Positions 51,558 to 60,923 of a stretch of DNA of 64,000 nucleotides are shown here, piece by piece. The notes beneath the pieces were generated by a model. It was not told the origin of the DNA and searched no databases. It was given only the letters and a program-made list of their open reading frames with translations. A program made the position numbers and the translations under genes. This DNA is from an uncultured Methanoregula sp. GTDB taxonomy: Archaea > Halobacteriota > Methanomicrobia > Methanomicrobiales > Methanospirillaceae. Position 1 is the stretch's first letter. Each line of letters starts with the position of its first letter. The stretch covers positions 1,675,539 to 1,739,538 of the forward strand of contig NZ_OY763919.1 in assembly GCF_963667735.1 (NCBI RefSeq). The letters run 5' to 3'.

Positions 51558-53744
51558 TCATGCCTTGACAGGCAGATCCGCCGGTGTCCAGTCCGATATC
51601 GCTTTCTTCTTGTCTCCCATCTCATGGAACTGGCGGAGCGAGACGGTGATGTCCCGGGTGAAGGCAAAATAGCCGATCTGCGTATTGCGGCAGAGATTCA
51701 TTGCCATATCCATGAGACCACGGGGATCCGGCCTGGCTTCCCCGAGCCAGATATGGAAGATGTTCCCCCCGTCCACGATCGGGAAGAAGACATGTTCGAT
51801 CTCCATTCTCTTGGTCAGCGGGATGTCTGCACCCGGTGCAACATGGGTGCCGTTCGTGTAATAGATCGGAAGATCGCGGCTCTTGCCGAGCTTGAGGAGG
51901 CCGAGATCGACATCCCCCTTGATGACCTTCTTTGCATGTTCATGGTAACGCCGGTCGAGCAGATCGGCAACCGCGAAGCGCTGCCCCGTCGTCTCGGCCG
52001 GTGTGCGGGCAAGGGCTATTGTCATATTGTATTTTTTGCTCAGCTCCCTTCCATAGAGTTCCATCTCGGTCATCGCCCGGATGGCGAGCCGGAATGCTTC
52101 CCTTGACTCGTGGAGCTGCTTGCCGGTATGATGCTGGACCATCTCGTTGACACCGACAACGCCTATTGTGTAGACCAGTCCTTCGAGATCGACCGCTATT
52201 GCCCCCCGCTCCCCGGTATTGGGATCCTTGGGGCGCTGCATGGCAAACGGCATGCGGCTGTTGGCCCGGATATGGTCCATCCAGCGGCGCTTGATCTTGA
52301 AGATCTCAACCGCCACATCCATGAGTTTTTTCAGTTCTGCAAAGAGGCGGGCATCATCGCCTTCCGCATTGTAGGCAGCCCGCGGGCAGTTCACGGAAAC
52401 AACCTGCCAGGACCCCATCGAGAAATGTTTCCCCCCCTGGAAGATGAGTTTCTTGTCGAAATCCGAATCCTCATCGGCAACGGCCGAGAACTGGTAAGCG
52501 CAGCACTGATAACAGGAGATGCCCTTCCCCGCCCCCCGGTAAGCGGGAAGCTGGTTGTCGTAATACGGAGTGCCGAATTTCGAGGCCAGTTCGAACGTCA
52601 TCAGGTAGAGTTCCTTGAACGTGGGAAGGTCGGGGTTTGCCTTGTTGAACTCTTCGCGTTCGTTCATGAAATCCGGCTCGATCGAGATCTCCGGTTTCGG
52701 GAAATTGAAGGGCTTGCCCCAGTAGTCCCCTTCGAGCATAACTTCCATGAGCGCCTTGAAGAGGAGACGCACTTCGCGCTCGAACTCGCCATAGGTCCTG
52801 AGTGGTGCCGATTTGCCGTCCCAGACCTTGCCTTTGTACACGCAGGGTTTGTCCTGCCAGAGGGAGGGAACCCCGGGAGAGAGCTGGATCGATGAGAAGA
52901 CGAGCTGGCCGCCCCGGGCAACCATCATCTGCGTCATCTCGTACACGAACATCTGGACCATCTGCTTGATCTCGTCGTACGGCATCCCTTCCATGAACGG
53001 GGCAAGGAACGTGAGGAAGTTGTAATATCCCTGTCCCCCGGCAAAGTTGGTCTGGGCCGAGCCGAGCGCCTTGACCGCGTGAAGGATGGCAACTTCTGCC
53101 CGTTTTGCCGGGCCGGCAACCGAGGCTTTGGTACCGTTCCCGTCCGGCATCAGGCCGTAATAGAAGAAGTAACGCAGGTCCCAGTCCTGGCAGAACGGGC
53201 GCGTGCCGAAATATTCCAGGTCATGGATGTGCATCTCGCCCGACAGGTGGTGATCCGCGAGATCCGGCGGGAGCTGGAGGAGGTACTGCTCTTTTGAGAT
53301 CTTGTCGGCCTTCTTCTTGTGCGAGGTCTCGGCATTCTCCTGCAGGTTGGCGTTGTCATGGGCTTCAAAACCCCTGCCCACATCGATGAGATGTGCATCG
53401 TAGACCGGGGTGCCGACCCGGGTAGAGACATTCCGGTACTGGACCATCCCTTTCTCAAGCAGGGTGATGTTCACGATCTCGCGGATGAGGGGGCCGGATA
53501 GCGACTTGAGCCCCATGTTTTTGATTCGGTTCTCCACTTCAAGGGCGATCTCCTGGGCAGTGGCCTCGCTGGCGCCCTCGTAACCGTAAAAAGTTTCAAC
53601 GAGTTTTGTCTCTTCAACAATCTGCCGGACAATGCGGTTGCGATCCCAGTCAATGATATGCCCGTCGGTTGAGCGGACGTACGGGAGTGCCGGGACTGCT
53701 AGTCCCTCGAAAGTCAGCTGTTTTGTTTCCGGCCGGCGCGACAT
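51558..53744 (-). CDS. nrdD: Anaerobic (class III) ribonucleotide reductase NrdD lacking the C-terminal glycyl-radical region
   Basis: 728 residues. An N-terminal ATP-cone (about 20-105, TDGHIIDWDRNRIVRQIVEE) and the barrel with MHIHDLEYF, FAGGQGYYNFLTFLAPF, GISCYQCCAY, VSVNCPRAAY and GVVGVNEMV are class III features. Normal enzymes continue after YFAFT with a zinc site (two CxxC) and the RxxGY glycyl-radical loop; here the chain ends YFAFTRDITVSLRQF and 24 further residues, without any of these. No lost frame carrying them is visible downstream. The start overlaps the stop of the glutaredoxin-like gene as TAATG. No nrdG is adjacent. The activating arrangement is unclear. Confidence 0.88.
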   Translation of the reverse strand: MSRRPETKQLTFEGLAVPALPYVRSTDGHIIDWDRNRIVRQIVEETKLVETFYGYEGASEATAQEIALEVENRIKNMGLKSLSGPLIREIVNITLLEKGMVQYRNVSTRVGTPVYDAHLIDVGRGFEAHDNANLQENAETSHKKKADKISKEQYLLQLPPDLADHHLSGEMHIHDLEYFGTRPFCQDWDLRYFFYYGLMPDGNGTKASVAGPAKRAEVAILHAVKALGSAQTNFAGGQGYYNFLTFLAPFMEGMPYDEIKQMVQMFVYEMTQMMVARGGQLVFSSIQLSPGVPSLWQDKPCVYKGKVWDGKSAPLRTYGEFEREVRLLFKALMEVMLEGDYWGKPFNFPKPEISIEPDFMNEREEFNKANPDLPTFKELYLMTFELASKFGTPYYDNQLPAYRGAGKGISCYQCCAYQFSAVADEDSDFDKKLIFQGGKHFSMGSWQVVSVNCPRAAYNAEGDDARLFAELKKLMDVAVEIFKIKRRWMDHIRANSRMPFAMQRPKDPNTGERGAIAVDLEGLVYTIGVVGVNEMVQHHTGKQLHESREAFRLAIRAMTEMELYGRELSKKYNMTIALARTPAETTGQRFAVADLLDRRYHEHAKKVIKGDVDLGLLKLGKSRDLPIYYTNGTHVAPGADIPLTKRMEIEHVFFPIVDGGNIFHIWLGEARPDPRGLMDMAMNLCRNTQIGYFAFTRDITVSLRQFHEMGDKKKAISDWTPADLPVKA

Positions 53745-54013
53745 TACTCACCCGAGAGGAGTTTTTTTATCCGCGCTCCGTCAAGGTTGCCGGAGGGAAA
53801 AAGATCCTCCGATGTGTAGAAATCAAAATCTTTCTGGAGTACCGGGGCTTCGTTGACAAAGACCCCGTTGAGCCTGAGCTCGGTGAGGGATTCCGCGGTG
53901 GAGAGGTCGCGTTCAACGTACGTGCAGCCTTCCTGTTTTAAAAAACCCTTGAGTGTGTCGCAATGCGGGCAAAATTCAAGCGTATATACGATCAGTTCCG
54001 GATTCTTCGGCAC
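53744..54013 (-). CDS. Glutaredoxin/NrdH-like redoxin paired with NrdD
   Basis: About 89 residues from GTG 54013, which follows GAGTGAGGG; the open frame reaches 54133 but the added part lies in the divergent promoter. LIVYTLEFCPHCDTLKGFLKQEG has the CPHC redox site, and VFVNEAPVLQKDFDFYTSEDLF completes the thioredoxin-like fold. Methanosarcina class III reductases (NrdD3) are reduced by such a redoxin, itself reduced by ferredoxin disulfide reductase; the coupled gene order suggests the same here. Confidence 0.85.
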   Translation of the reverse strand: MPKNPELIVYTLEFCPHCDTLKGFLKQEGCTYVERDLSTAESLTELRLNGVFVNEAPVLQKDFDFYTSEDLFPSGNLDGARIKKLLSGE

Positions 54014-54143
54014 AAAAACACCCTCACTCTGTATTCTATCCAATAGGCAGTCCGTGAATAAAAAAATCTTGGTTCGTGTTGCAAAGGGTGCGAGGATCGT
54101 GGAGCGATTATCATTAGTAGGTGAATGGAACAATAGTACCGTA

Positions 54144-54683
54144 ATGGTCAGGGCATTTATTGCACTGGAGTTGTCCGAAGAGATCCGGACCGGTCTTGCC
54201 GGAGCCCAGGATATTCTCCGAGGCTCTTCGGCACGGCTTACCTTTGTGGAACCGGAGCTGATTCACATTACGGCAAAGTTCCTTGGCGAAGTGGAGGAAC
54301 GCCGCCTGCCCGGGATTATGGAAGCCCTGCGAAACATCCCGTTTGATCCGTTTGTGGTAACTGCCGGTGAAGTCACGGTGAATAACCGGAACCGTCCCCA
54401 TACGATCTGGAGTTCGGTAAACGATGCAGGAAACGGCCAGCAGCTCCTCCATGCTATCGATGCAGCGCTCGCCCCCCTGGGAATTGAGCCCGAGACCCGC
54501 AGGTTCACGCCCCATGCAACCATCGCCCGTGTCAAATCGTTCGATCCATCACTTTTTCCCTTCCTGAAGAGGCTTGAGGGGAAGTCGTACGGGAGCTGCA
54601 CGGTCGCCGGCCTCCGGCTGAAGAAGAGTACGCTTTTCCCGAAAGGACCCGTTTATGAGGATCTGCTGGAGGTGAAGTGGTGA
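54144..54683 (+). CDS. thpR: RNA 2',3'-cyclic phosphodiesterase ThpR (LigT)
   Basis: 179 residues of the 2H phosphoesterase family. The two HxT motifs are LIHITAKFLG (about 40) and FTPHATIARVKS (about 127), and they form the active site opening 2',3'-cyclic phosphates on RNA, including tRNA splicing intermediates. ATG 54144. The 3' end overlaps the CCA-adding enzyme gene, a pairing seen in other archaea and consistent with joint work on tRNA ends. Confidence 0.92.
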   Translation: MVRAFIALELSEEIRTGLAGAQDILRGSSARLTFVEPELIHITAKFLGEVEERRLPGIMEALRNIPFDPFVVTAGEVTVNNRNRPHTIWSSVNDAGNGQQLLHAIDAALAPLGIEPETRRFTPHATIARVKSFDPSLFPFLKRLEGKSYGSCTVAGLRLKKSTLFPKGPVYEDLLEVKW

Positions 54684-56044
54684 CCCGGCTTCCCCTGGAA
54701 GAGGAGGTTCTTGTCAAGATTCGCCCGAGTGCTGAAGAGCGGGAGGAGATCTGCACCCTTGGAAAAAAACTGCTTGCTGCCATTGCAGAAAGTGGTAAGG
54801 CACAGGGCATGATTGTCGGATCCATTGCACGCCACACGTGGGTGCGGGGGGACCGGGACCTTGATGTGTTCATGCTCTTCGATCCATCGCTGCCCCGGGA
54901 GACGCTGGAAGCCGAAGGTCTTTCCCTTGCCCGCAGCATTGCCGCCGGTTTCACGGACAGCTACCATGAGAAGTATGCCGAGCACCCCTACATCAACGCA
55001 TCCATTGACGGCGTCGACGTGGATCTCGTTCCCTGTTACAATGTAGCGAGCGCAGAAAAGATCCAGAGCGCTGTCGACCGGACGCCATTTCACACGCGGT
55101 ACATCACGGACAAGATCAACGGACTCATCGATGATGTTCTTCTTCTCAAGCGGTTTGCAAAAGCCGGGGGGATCTATGGCTCGGACCAGATGACCGAAGG
55201 TTTCTCCGGCTATCTCTGCGAACTGCTCGTGCTCTATTATGGCGGCTTTACCGGTCTGCTGAATGCCGCTGCGGAATGGCGGCCCAGAACCATAATCGAT
55301 CCGGAAAATCATGCTGCCAAAACCTTTGATGAACCCCTTGTGGTAATTGATCCTGTAGACCCCCGCCGCAATGTGGCTGCTGCGGTATCCGTTGATCGCA
55401 TGGCTGAGTTTGTGGAGCTTGCACGGGGCTACCTTGAATCGCCCTCCTTGGCCTTCTTCAGTATTCCGTCTTCCCGGACAATCTCCCGGGAGGAACTCGG
55501 AGCACTTCTGCAGGCCCGCGAAACGCACCTGTTCGCGATCACATTCCCCACACCCCCATACATCGAGGAGATCGTCGTGCCCCAGCTCAAGCGCAGCACA
55601 GCGGCGATCTGCGAAGACCTGGAACGGAACGGTTTCTCGGTCCACCATGCACACTACATGATGAATCCTGAACGCTGCATGCTCCTCTTCGAGCTGCTCG
55701 TTGCCCGGCTTCCGAAGATCCGTACGCACATCGGCCCTCCGCTCTGGAACCGGGTGAATGCCAATAAATTCCGGGAGAAACACCTCGATTCACTTCTACC
55801 CGGCCCCTATGTCCGCGAGGCCCGGTACGAGATGGAAGTGCCCCGGGAATTCACCCGGGCCCGGGATCTGCTGGCTTCGGATGCACTCCTGCAGGTGAGC
55901 CTTGGCAGGCATGTCCGCCAGTCTCTTGCAAACGGGTGGCAGCTCTTTGAGGGAGAAGATTGCTGGCAGATGGAATTTGCAGAATTCATCGGGGATTTCT
56001 TCTCCCGCTGTTCTCCTCTCGTCAGGATCCGGCAGAAGAAGTAA
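54677..56044 (+). CDS. cca: CCA-adding enzyme, archaeal class I
   Basis: 455 residues. The nucleotidyltransferase core has GSIARHTWVRGDRDLDVFMLF (about 48-68) with the GS and DxD catalytic features and VDLVPCY (third carboxylate); the central domain carries GGIYGSDQMTEGFSGYLCELLVLYYGGF, and the C-terminal tail and body domains (about 260-455) are of normal size. It adds and repairs the 3' CCA of tRNA without a template, needed here since the two tRNA genes do not encode CCA. GTG 54677 (a second GTG at 54680) overlaps the thpR stop. Confidence 0.95.
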   Translation: MVTRLPLEEEVLVKIRPSAEEREEICTLGKKLLAAIAESGKAQGMIVGSIARHTWVRGDRDLDVFMLFDPSLPRETLEAEGLSLARSIAAGFTDSYHEKYAEHPYINASIDGVDVDLVPCYNVASAEKIQSAVDRTPFHTRYITDKINGLIDDVLLLKRFAKAGGIYGSDQMTEGFSGYLCELLVLYYGGFTGLLNAAAEWRPRTIIDPENHAAKTFDEPLVVIDPVDPRRNVAAAVSVDRMAEFVELARGYLESPSLAFFSIPSSRTISREELGALLQARETHLFAITFPTPPYIEEIVVPQLKRSTAAICEDLERNGFSVHHAHYMMNPERCMLLFELLVARLPKIRTHIGPPLWNRVNANKFREKHLDSLLPGPYVREARYEMEVPREFTRARDLLASDALLQVSLGRHVRQSLANGWQLFEGEDCWQMEFAEFIGDFFSRCSPLVRIRQKK

Positions 56045-56468
56045 ATGTTCGTTTGTATCGGGGGTCAGCCGGGCGGATAGCCGGAAAACTTCGTTTGCCA
56101 TCTTTAGATCTCGTGATGGGGGCTGATGCCCCCATACCCCCATTGCGATGGATGCCGCCGCCCCCGACGGGGCACCCCCGCGGCGGATCCGGAGCCGGAA
56201 AAACCCATCTGAAAATTCCTTGTCTTTTCTCTGGTGCTGTCCGGGCGCATTCCCTATTGGGGATTCCGATTTACGATAATACGTATTTCCGGTAACCTGA
56301 ACATGAGGCATCGCACTGCGCCCCGTCCCCCAGTGGGGGACTGGCGGCGCAAGAGGGGGGCATCGTATAACCTGAAGATAATTTCAGGATAGAAAAAGAA
56401 TCCGGGCGAGTAACTGGGTTACGTACTTCATCCCGGGAAAGGGAAAAAAGAAAATTTCAGAAAAAAGG
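56045..56468. other. Convergent intergenic region with hairpins and a dispersed repeat
   Basis: About 424 bp between convergent genes. It contains: a hairpin TGGGGGC-TGAT-GCCCCCA (56117-56134); copy 2 of the 46-bp GC-rich repeat (56141-56186); and a hairpin GTCCCCC-AGT-GGGGGAC (56325-56341), extended outward by GCGCC/GGCGC. The hairpins may serve as terminators for both strands. No gene seen. Confidence 0.5.
56141..56186 (+). repeat. 46-bp GC-rich dispersed repeat, copy 2
   Basis: Ungapped match at roughly 39 of 46 positions to 10624-10669, same strand; starts CATTGCGATG and ends CACCCCCGCGGCGG. The differences are spread evenly, so the two copies are old relatives rather than a recent jump. 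Confidence 0.6.
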
Positions 56469-57500
56469 TTACTTCTTTGAGTTCTTCTTGATCTTAGCCG
56501 AAGCAAGTTTCTCAATCGCTTTTGTATCTGGCTCGCCCGCAAGAGCGAGCATCTTGTTCTGCACCGCACTGTCGATGAAACCTTTGCCGGCAGGTGTGCG
56601 GACAAGGAGCGTTGTCGAACCCGGGGCGCTCCCGATAGCCCCGGCGGAAATATCTGCAAGCACGGCGGTGAGATCCGTGCAGTAATGGCAGCCTTTCCGG
56701 ATACAGGTCTCCAGCTCCGCGAGCGGGACTACCTGCGTACTGCCATCGGTCTTCAGGATCTCCAGTTTCCCCTTCACATCCAGCTTCCGGATCTCGTGGG
56801 GCTCCAGTTTGTAATGCGACCGGAGTTTTCCGTCAACAAGCGCTTTGTAATCGAAGGTCTCGGTGCAGAACAGGCCCAGGACCAGTCGGATCGATTTTGC
56901 GTACGGCTTCAGGAGATCATGGTCGCTCTCCCGCATCCGGGCTACGGCCTGGACAACACAGGGAACGCCGATGACCGCAATCCTCCGGAACCTGCGCTCG
57001 ATCACCGCTTCCTTGAGGGCCGCAAGGAGGGGCACCCACCAGCTGTACCGGCTGCCGGCCTGCTGCACGAGCACATCGGACTTCGTGATGATGACCGAAG
57101 AAGGCTGCATTGTCCAGCGGTCTTCGGTAACGGTTACGATCGCGTCGATGAGGCCCTCGTCGAGCGCATTTGCGAGGATTGCCGTGACCGCCCCGCCGCT
57201 CTGACGGTGGGGGATCTCGAACGTGGCTTTGGCAGAGACGAGTTCGAGATACTTCCCGAGGGTCTCGGCAGGCTGATCGCCAATGCGGGGGCAGACCGCA
57301 TAACACGCACCGCAGAGCACCCCGTCCGTTGCCTGCTTGCAGTACCCGTTGCTCTTTGGGCTTGTCACCATCTCTCCCTCTTCAAACGAGATGGCATCGG
57401 CCGGGCAGACGGCCACACAGGCACCGCAGCCCGAGCATCTGCCGGTATCCCAGACTTCGGCTTTCAAATCCAGATAACTTTTTTGTGCCATTGCTCTCAC
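56469..57500 (-). CDS. FrhB-like F420-binding flavoprotein of the glutamate synthase operon
   Basis: 343 residues. Two [4Fe-4S] clusters at the N-terminus (GRCSGCGACVAVCPADAI and CGACYAVCPR), then the FrhB N and C domains (about 90-320) with SGGAVTAIL, FRRIAVIGVPCVVQAVARM, LGLFCTETFDY and the late Cys pair RKGCHYCTDLTAVLADISAG. Members of this family pass electrons between F420H2 and a partner enzyme through FAD. As last gene of the glutamate synthase operon (GTG 57500 overlaps the previous stop; ATG 57491 is the other choice) it most likely supplies F420H2 electrons for glutamate formation. Confidence 0.85.
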   Translation of the reverse strand: MRAMAQKSYLDLKAEVWDTGRCSGCGACVAVCPADAISFEEGEMVTSPKSNGYCKQATDGVLCGACYAVCPRIGDQPAETLGKYLELVSAKATFEIPHRQSGGAVTAILANALDEGLIDAIVTVTEDRWTMQPSSVIITKSDVLVQQAGSRYSWWVPLLAALKEAVIERRFRRIAVIGVPCVVQAVARMRESDHDLLKPYAKSIRLVLGLFCTETFDYKALVDGKLRSHYKLEPHEIRKLDVKGKLEILKTDGSTQVVPLAELETCIRKGCHYCTDLTAVLADISAGAIGSAPGSTTLLVRTPAGKGFIDSAVQNKMLALAGEPDTKAIEKLASAKIKKNSKK

Positions 57501-58240
57501 TCCAGGGTATATTTGCTTGCAAACGGCCGTGCGCTGATTGCCGCGATTCGTGTATAGTCGGCTGCCACCAGGGGGGCCGCATCGATCCCGAACGTTTTTG
57601 CAAAATCCTCGATGATCGGGCGGATCATCGCTCTCTCGTCTTCGGTGACCGGTGCCTGCTTTGTCCCGTTCCCGAGACAGAGTTTGTCAACCGGGCCCCG
57701 CACAAAGATCTCGCCGCCGTGGATCCCGCTTCCCACGCCCTGTTCCGAGATCGGCTTCGTGTCTCCCAGGCCGAGCACAATGACCAGGCCGCCAGCCATG
57801 GATTCGCCCAGGAATGCCCGGGCGCTGCCGCCGACGACAAGGATGGGGCGTTTCTCCATGTACTTCTTCATGTGGATGCCGCCCCGGTACCCGATGTTGT
57901 CCCGGACATAGACCCTGCCACCCCGCATGCTGTGGGCTACGGCATCGCCGGCACTGCCATGGATTATTACTTTGCCCTTGTCCATGGTGTTGCCGGGCGC
58001 ATGGTCCGCGTTGCCGTTGACAACGATGGTCGGCCCGCTCATGAACATCGCAAGGTCGCCGCCCGGTACGCCGTTTATCGTTATCGTGACATCGTCGCCC
58101 CGGAGACCGTCCCCGATGAATCTCTGGCCAAGGACATTGTTGAGGACAATCTCTTTTGTCCCTTCAGAAACGGCCTTCCTGATCTGCTGGTTCAGCGGCG
58201 TATAATGGATGTCTTTTGCATCGATCGTGAGCGTCTTCAT
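57497..58240 (-). CDS. Glutamate synthase GXGXG-domain subunit (GltB3-like)
   Basis: 247 residues forming a right-handed beta-helix with repeated G-G spacing (VLGQRFIGDGLRGDDVTITINGVPGGDLAMFMSG...GNADHAPGNTMDKGKVIIHGSAGDAVAHSMRGG), the structural C-terminal domain of large glutamate synthases. In archaea it is a separate polypeptide. Third gene of the operon; the two neighbouring genes touch it. Confidence 0.92.
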   Translation of the reverse strand: MKTLTIDAKDIHYTPLNQQIRKAVSEGTKEIVLNNVLGQRFIGDGLRGDDVTITINGVPGGDLAMFMSGPTIVVNGNADHAPGNTMDKGKVIIHGSAGDAVAHSMRGGRVYVRDNIGYRGGIHMKKYMEKRPILVVGGSARAFLGESMAGGLVIVLGLGDTKPISEQGVGSGIHGGEIFVRGPVDKLCLGNGTKQAPVTEDERAMIRPIIEDFAKTFGIDAAPLVAADYTRIAAISARPFASKYTLE

Positions 58241-58242
58241 CT

Positions 58243-59754
58243 TCAGGCCCCCACGGTCTTCACGTCAAGGACATTCAGGATGCCCTCGTCCAGCATGTAA
58301 CCCCGGAGCCGGTCGCGGTTGCCCCGCAGGCTCTCGATGCTGTTGATGCCTGCCGCCCCCATCAGTTCTGCCAGTTCAAGGGTCCAGCCATGGATCAGGT
58401 TCTCGACCTGCACCGCGTTCGTCTCGGGATCGAGCCGCTTTGTCAGCTCGGGTTTCTGGGTGGCGATGCCCCAGGCGCAGACGCCCCGGTTGCAGGTTCC
58501 GCAGACCCTGCAGCCCATGGCCACGAGCGCTGAAGTACCGATATACACGGCATCGGCACCAAGGCAGATGATCTTTGCCACGTCGGCACTCTGCCGGATC
58601 CCGCCGCTTGCTATAACGGAGACTTCGTTCCGGATCCCCTGCTGGCGCAGCTTGGCATCAACGCTTGCAATGGCAGCTTCTATCGGGATGCCGACATGGT
58701 CGCGGAAGACCACGGGTGCCGAGCCGGTTCCCCCGCGGAATCCGTCGACAACAACGGCATCTGCCCCCGAACGGGCTATCCCTGCGGCAATGGCAGCGGA
58801 GTTGTGGACGGCTGCGATCTTGACAAAGACCGGCTTCTTCCATTCGGTTGCTTCCTTGAGCCCGTGGACCAGCTGCTTGAGATCCTCGATGCTGTAGATA
58901 TCATGGTGGGGTGCCGGGCTGATGGCATCGCTGCCCTCCGGGATCATGCGGGTGCAGGCGACATCGGCGCAGACTTTCTCCCCCGGGAGGTGGCCACCGA
59001 TACCCGGTTTTGCGCCCTGGCCGATCTTGATCTCGATCGCAGCACCGCGTTCGAGATAATCGATATCGACCCCGAACCGTCCCGAGGCTACCTGGACTAT
59101 CATGTTCTTCTGGTACGGGTAGAGCGACTGGTGAAGTCCACCCTCTCCCGTGCCCATGAATGTGCCGAGACGGTGGACGGCTCTTGCCATGGCCTGCTGG
59201 GCCGGCAGGCTGATCGCCCCGTAACTCATATGCCCGATCATGATCGGGGTCTCGATCTGGAGGTTGGGCGTGAGTTTTGTTAAGAGCTCGACATCTTTAC
59301 CGGGCTGCTCCCTGAGGGAGAGGGACGACGGCTTCTTGCCGATATAGGTGCGCAGCTCCATGGGTTCCCGCAAGGGGTCGATGCTCGGGTTGGTCACCTG
59401 GCAGGCATCGAGAACGAGCCGGTCAAAGATGATCGGGTAGGGCAGGGCATTGCCCATCCCTCCCGATATGATCTTGCCGGTCTTTGCCTGGTTGAAGACC
59501 GCTTCCCGGATCTCGCGGGTCCAGACCGGGTGGCTCCGGTAATCGCCCGGCTTCTCTTCGATCTCGATCGCATCCCTTGGGCAGAACGCGAGACACCGGT
59601 GGCAGGCAACGCAGTTGCGCGAATTGATCCGGATCCTGCCCGCCTCCCTCCGGTACACGCCATACGAGCAGTTCTCGATGCAGCGTCCGCAGTCCATGCA
59701 CCGGTCGGGATCGATCGTGACCCGGAACTTCAAAGGCGTGCTCCCGATGCTCAT
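58243..59754 (-). CDS. Glutamate synthase FMN/ferredoxin subunit (GltB2-like)
   Basis: 503 residues. Two [4Fe-4S] ferredoxin motifs ([17 protein letters not shown] and [16 protein letters not shown]) precede the FMN TIM barrel, which has [66 protein letters not shown] and the Cys group [16 protein letters not shown] for the central 3Fe-4S-type cluster. It catalyses the reductive amination of 2-oxoglutarate. ATGA overlap with the amidotransferase gene. Confidence 0.94.
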   Translation of the reverse strand: MSIGSTPLKFRVTIDPDRCMDCGRCIENCSYGVYRREAGRIRINSRNCVACHRCLAFCPRDAIEIEEKPGDYRSHPVWTREIREAVFNQAKTGKIISGGMGNALPYPIIFDRLVLDACQVTNPSIDPLREPMELRTYIGKKPSSLSLREQPGKDVELLTKLTPNLQIETPIMIGHMSYGAISLPAQQAMARAVHRLGTFMGTGEGGLHQSLYPYQKNMIVQVASGRFGVDIDYLERGAAIEIKIGQGAKPGIGGHLPGEKVCADVACTRMIPEGSDAISPAPHHDIYSIEDLKQLVHGLKEATEWKKPVFVKIAAVHNSAAIAAGIARSGADAVVVDGFRGGTGSAPVVFRDHVGIPIEAAIASVDAKLRQQGIRNEVSVIASGGIRQSADVAKIICLGADAVYIGTSALVAMGCRVCGTCNRGVCAWGIATQKPELTKRLDPETNAVQVENLIHGWTLELAELMGAAGINSIESLRGNRDRLRGYMLDEGILNVLDVKTVGA

Positions 59755-60803
59755 GAGTACACCCTCCCGATGACCGGTTCGCCGGCCTTGGGCATCGTGA
59801 TGTTGCCGACATCCGGGTCAATCCTGCGGATTGCTGCCTCCTCGCTTGAGATGAAGAGGCGATCGCCGCTCTCTCCTGAGACGAGCGGGCGGAGCTTGAT
59901 CCGGTCCGTGAAGCCGACCAGCGAGTTCTCGTTTGCCACGCAGATTGCAAACGGCCCGTTCATGAGTGCGGGACCGTAGGTCAGGCGTATTGCCCGGTTC
60001 AATTCCTGCTCCTTTGGCGGCATCCGGTCGATCTCGTCCCAGAACGGGGGAGCGAGTGCCCGGACTGCCATCTTCTCGGAGAGCCCGTGCTTTCTGACGA
60101 GCAGGTCGACAAGGTATGCGACAACTTCCGTGTCGGTGTACATCGTGCATTTGTACCCGTAGCTCTCGATGTAGCGCCGGTTGGTGCCGTAGGATGTGAT
60201 CTCCCCGTTGTGCACAACGCTCCAGTTTAAGAGGTTGAACGGGTGGGCCCCGCCCCACCAGCCGGAAGTGTTGGTCGGGTACCGGTTGTGGGCAAGCCAG
60301 AGGTAGCCCTGATAATCCTGGATCCGGTAGAAGTTCGCAACATCCTCCGGCCAGCCGGCTGCCTTGAAGACCCCGAGATTTTTTCCGGAAGAGAAGATGA
60401 GGGCGCCGTTTCTCTCGCTGTTGACCTTCATCACAAGGTGGGTGACGATATCTTCATCGGGTGTGGTACTCTTGGGCATCAGGCTGCGGTCGGGCCGGAA
60501 GAAATAACGCCAGGGTGTGTGGACCTTTCGGATATTGGGCTGTTCATAGGTCTTGATCTGTTCATCGTGAACGATCGTGCCCCATTTCTCCAGCAGGTTA
60601 TCGAGCGGGGTCTTGTTCTCCCGGATATTGTCGAAAAAGACGTGAAGGGCATAGTAGTCCTTGTAATCAGGATAAATTCCGTACGCGACGTACCCGGCGC
60701 CCTCCCCGCTCCCGCGTTCGTCCATGGAGGCAAGTGCCTCTTTTATCTTGGAGCCATCCATGCACCGGCGGCTCCGGTCAATTACACCAATTATACCACA
60801 CAT
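59751..60803 (-). CDS. Glutamate synthase class II glutamine amidotransferase subunit (GltB1-like)
   Basis: 350 residues. Cys2 (MCGIIGVID) is the N-terminal nucleophile after Met removal; [23 protein letters not shown] and [20 protein letters not shown] are the Ntn-hydrolase signature blocks. It releases ammonia from glutamine for the FMN subunit. First gene of the four-gene operon, divergent from glnA with a 120-bp shared promoter region; GTGAT precedes the ATG. Confidence 0.93.
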   Translation of the reverse strand: MCGIIGVIDRSRRCMDGSKIKEALASMDERGSGEGAGYVAYGIYPDYKDYYALHVFFDNIRENKTPLDNLLEKWGTIVHDEQIKTYEQPNIRKVHTPWRYFFRPDRSLMPKSTTPDEDIVTHLVMKVNSERNGALIFSSGKNLGVFKAAGWPEDVANFYRIQDYQGYLWLAHNRYPTNTSGWWGGAHPFNLLNWSVVHNGEITSYGTNRRYIESYGYKCTMYTDTEVVAYLVDLLVRKHGLSEKMAVRALAPPFWDEIDRMPPKEQELNRAIRLTYGPALMNGPFAICVANENSLVGFTDRIKLRPLVSGESGDRLFISSEEAAIRRIDPDVGNITMPKAGEPVIGRVYS

Positions 60804-60851
60804 ATTATCACAGAGAACGTTGATCCATTAGAGTAAGCATTTCTTGAAATT

Positions 60852-60870
60852 GAATGTGAGCATTCGCTCA
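60852..60870. promoter_or_regulatory. Overlapping palindromes between glnA and the glutamate synthase operon
   Basis: GAATG-TGAG-CATTC (60852-60865) and TGAGC-ATTC-GCTCA (60857-60870) overlap in the divergent promoter region. The position fits an operator for the leftward operon or a shared one. It is not the GGAA-N6-TTCC motif, so a different regulator would be involved. Confidence 0.4.
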
Positions 60871-60881
60871 ATAATGTAAGT

Positions 60882-60920
60882 AAAATAAATATAAATACGA
60901 TTGGGTGGAATCTTTCTTCC
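60882..60920 (+). promoter_or_regulatory. glnA promoter with NrpR-type operator
   Basis: An A/T-rich TATA region (AAATAAATATAAATA, about 60884-60898) is followed by GGAA-TCTTTC-TTCC at 60907-60920. GGAA-N6-TTCC is the operator consensus of the nitrogen repressor NrpR in methanogens. Its place at the expected transcription start, 4 bp before the ATG, would block initiation when nitrogen is plentiful. Confidence 0.8.
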
Positions 60921-60923
60921 ATT

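Noticed and set aside
54014-54133. Longer N-terminus of the glutaredoxin-like protein
   Set aside because: The upstream codons lie in the divergent promoter with thpR, do not match the family, and a GTG with a good ribosome-binding site is at 54013.
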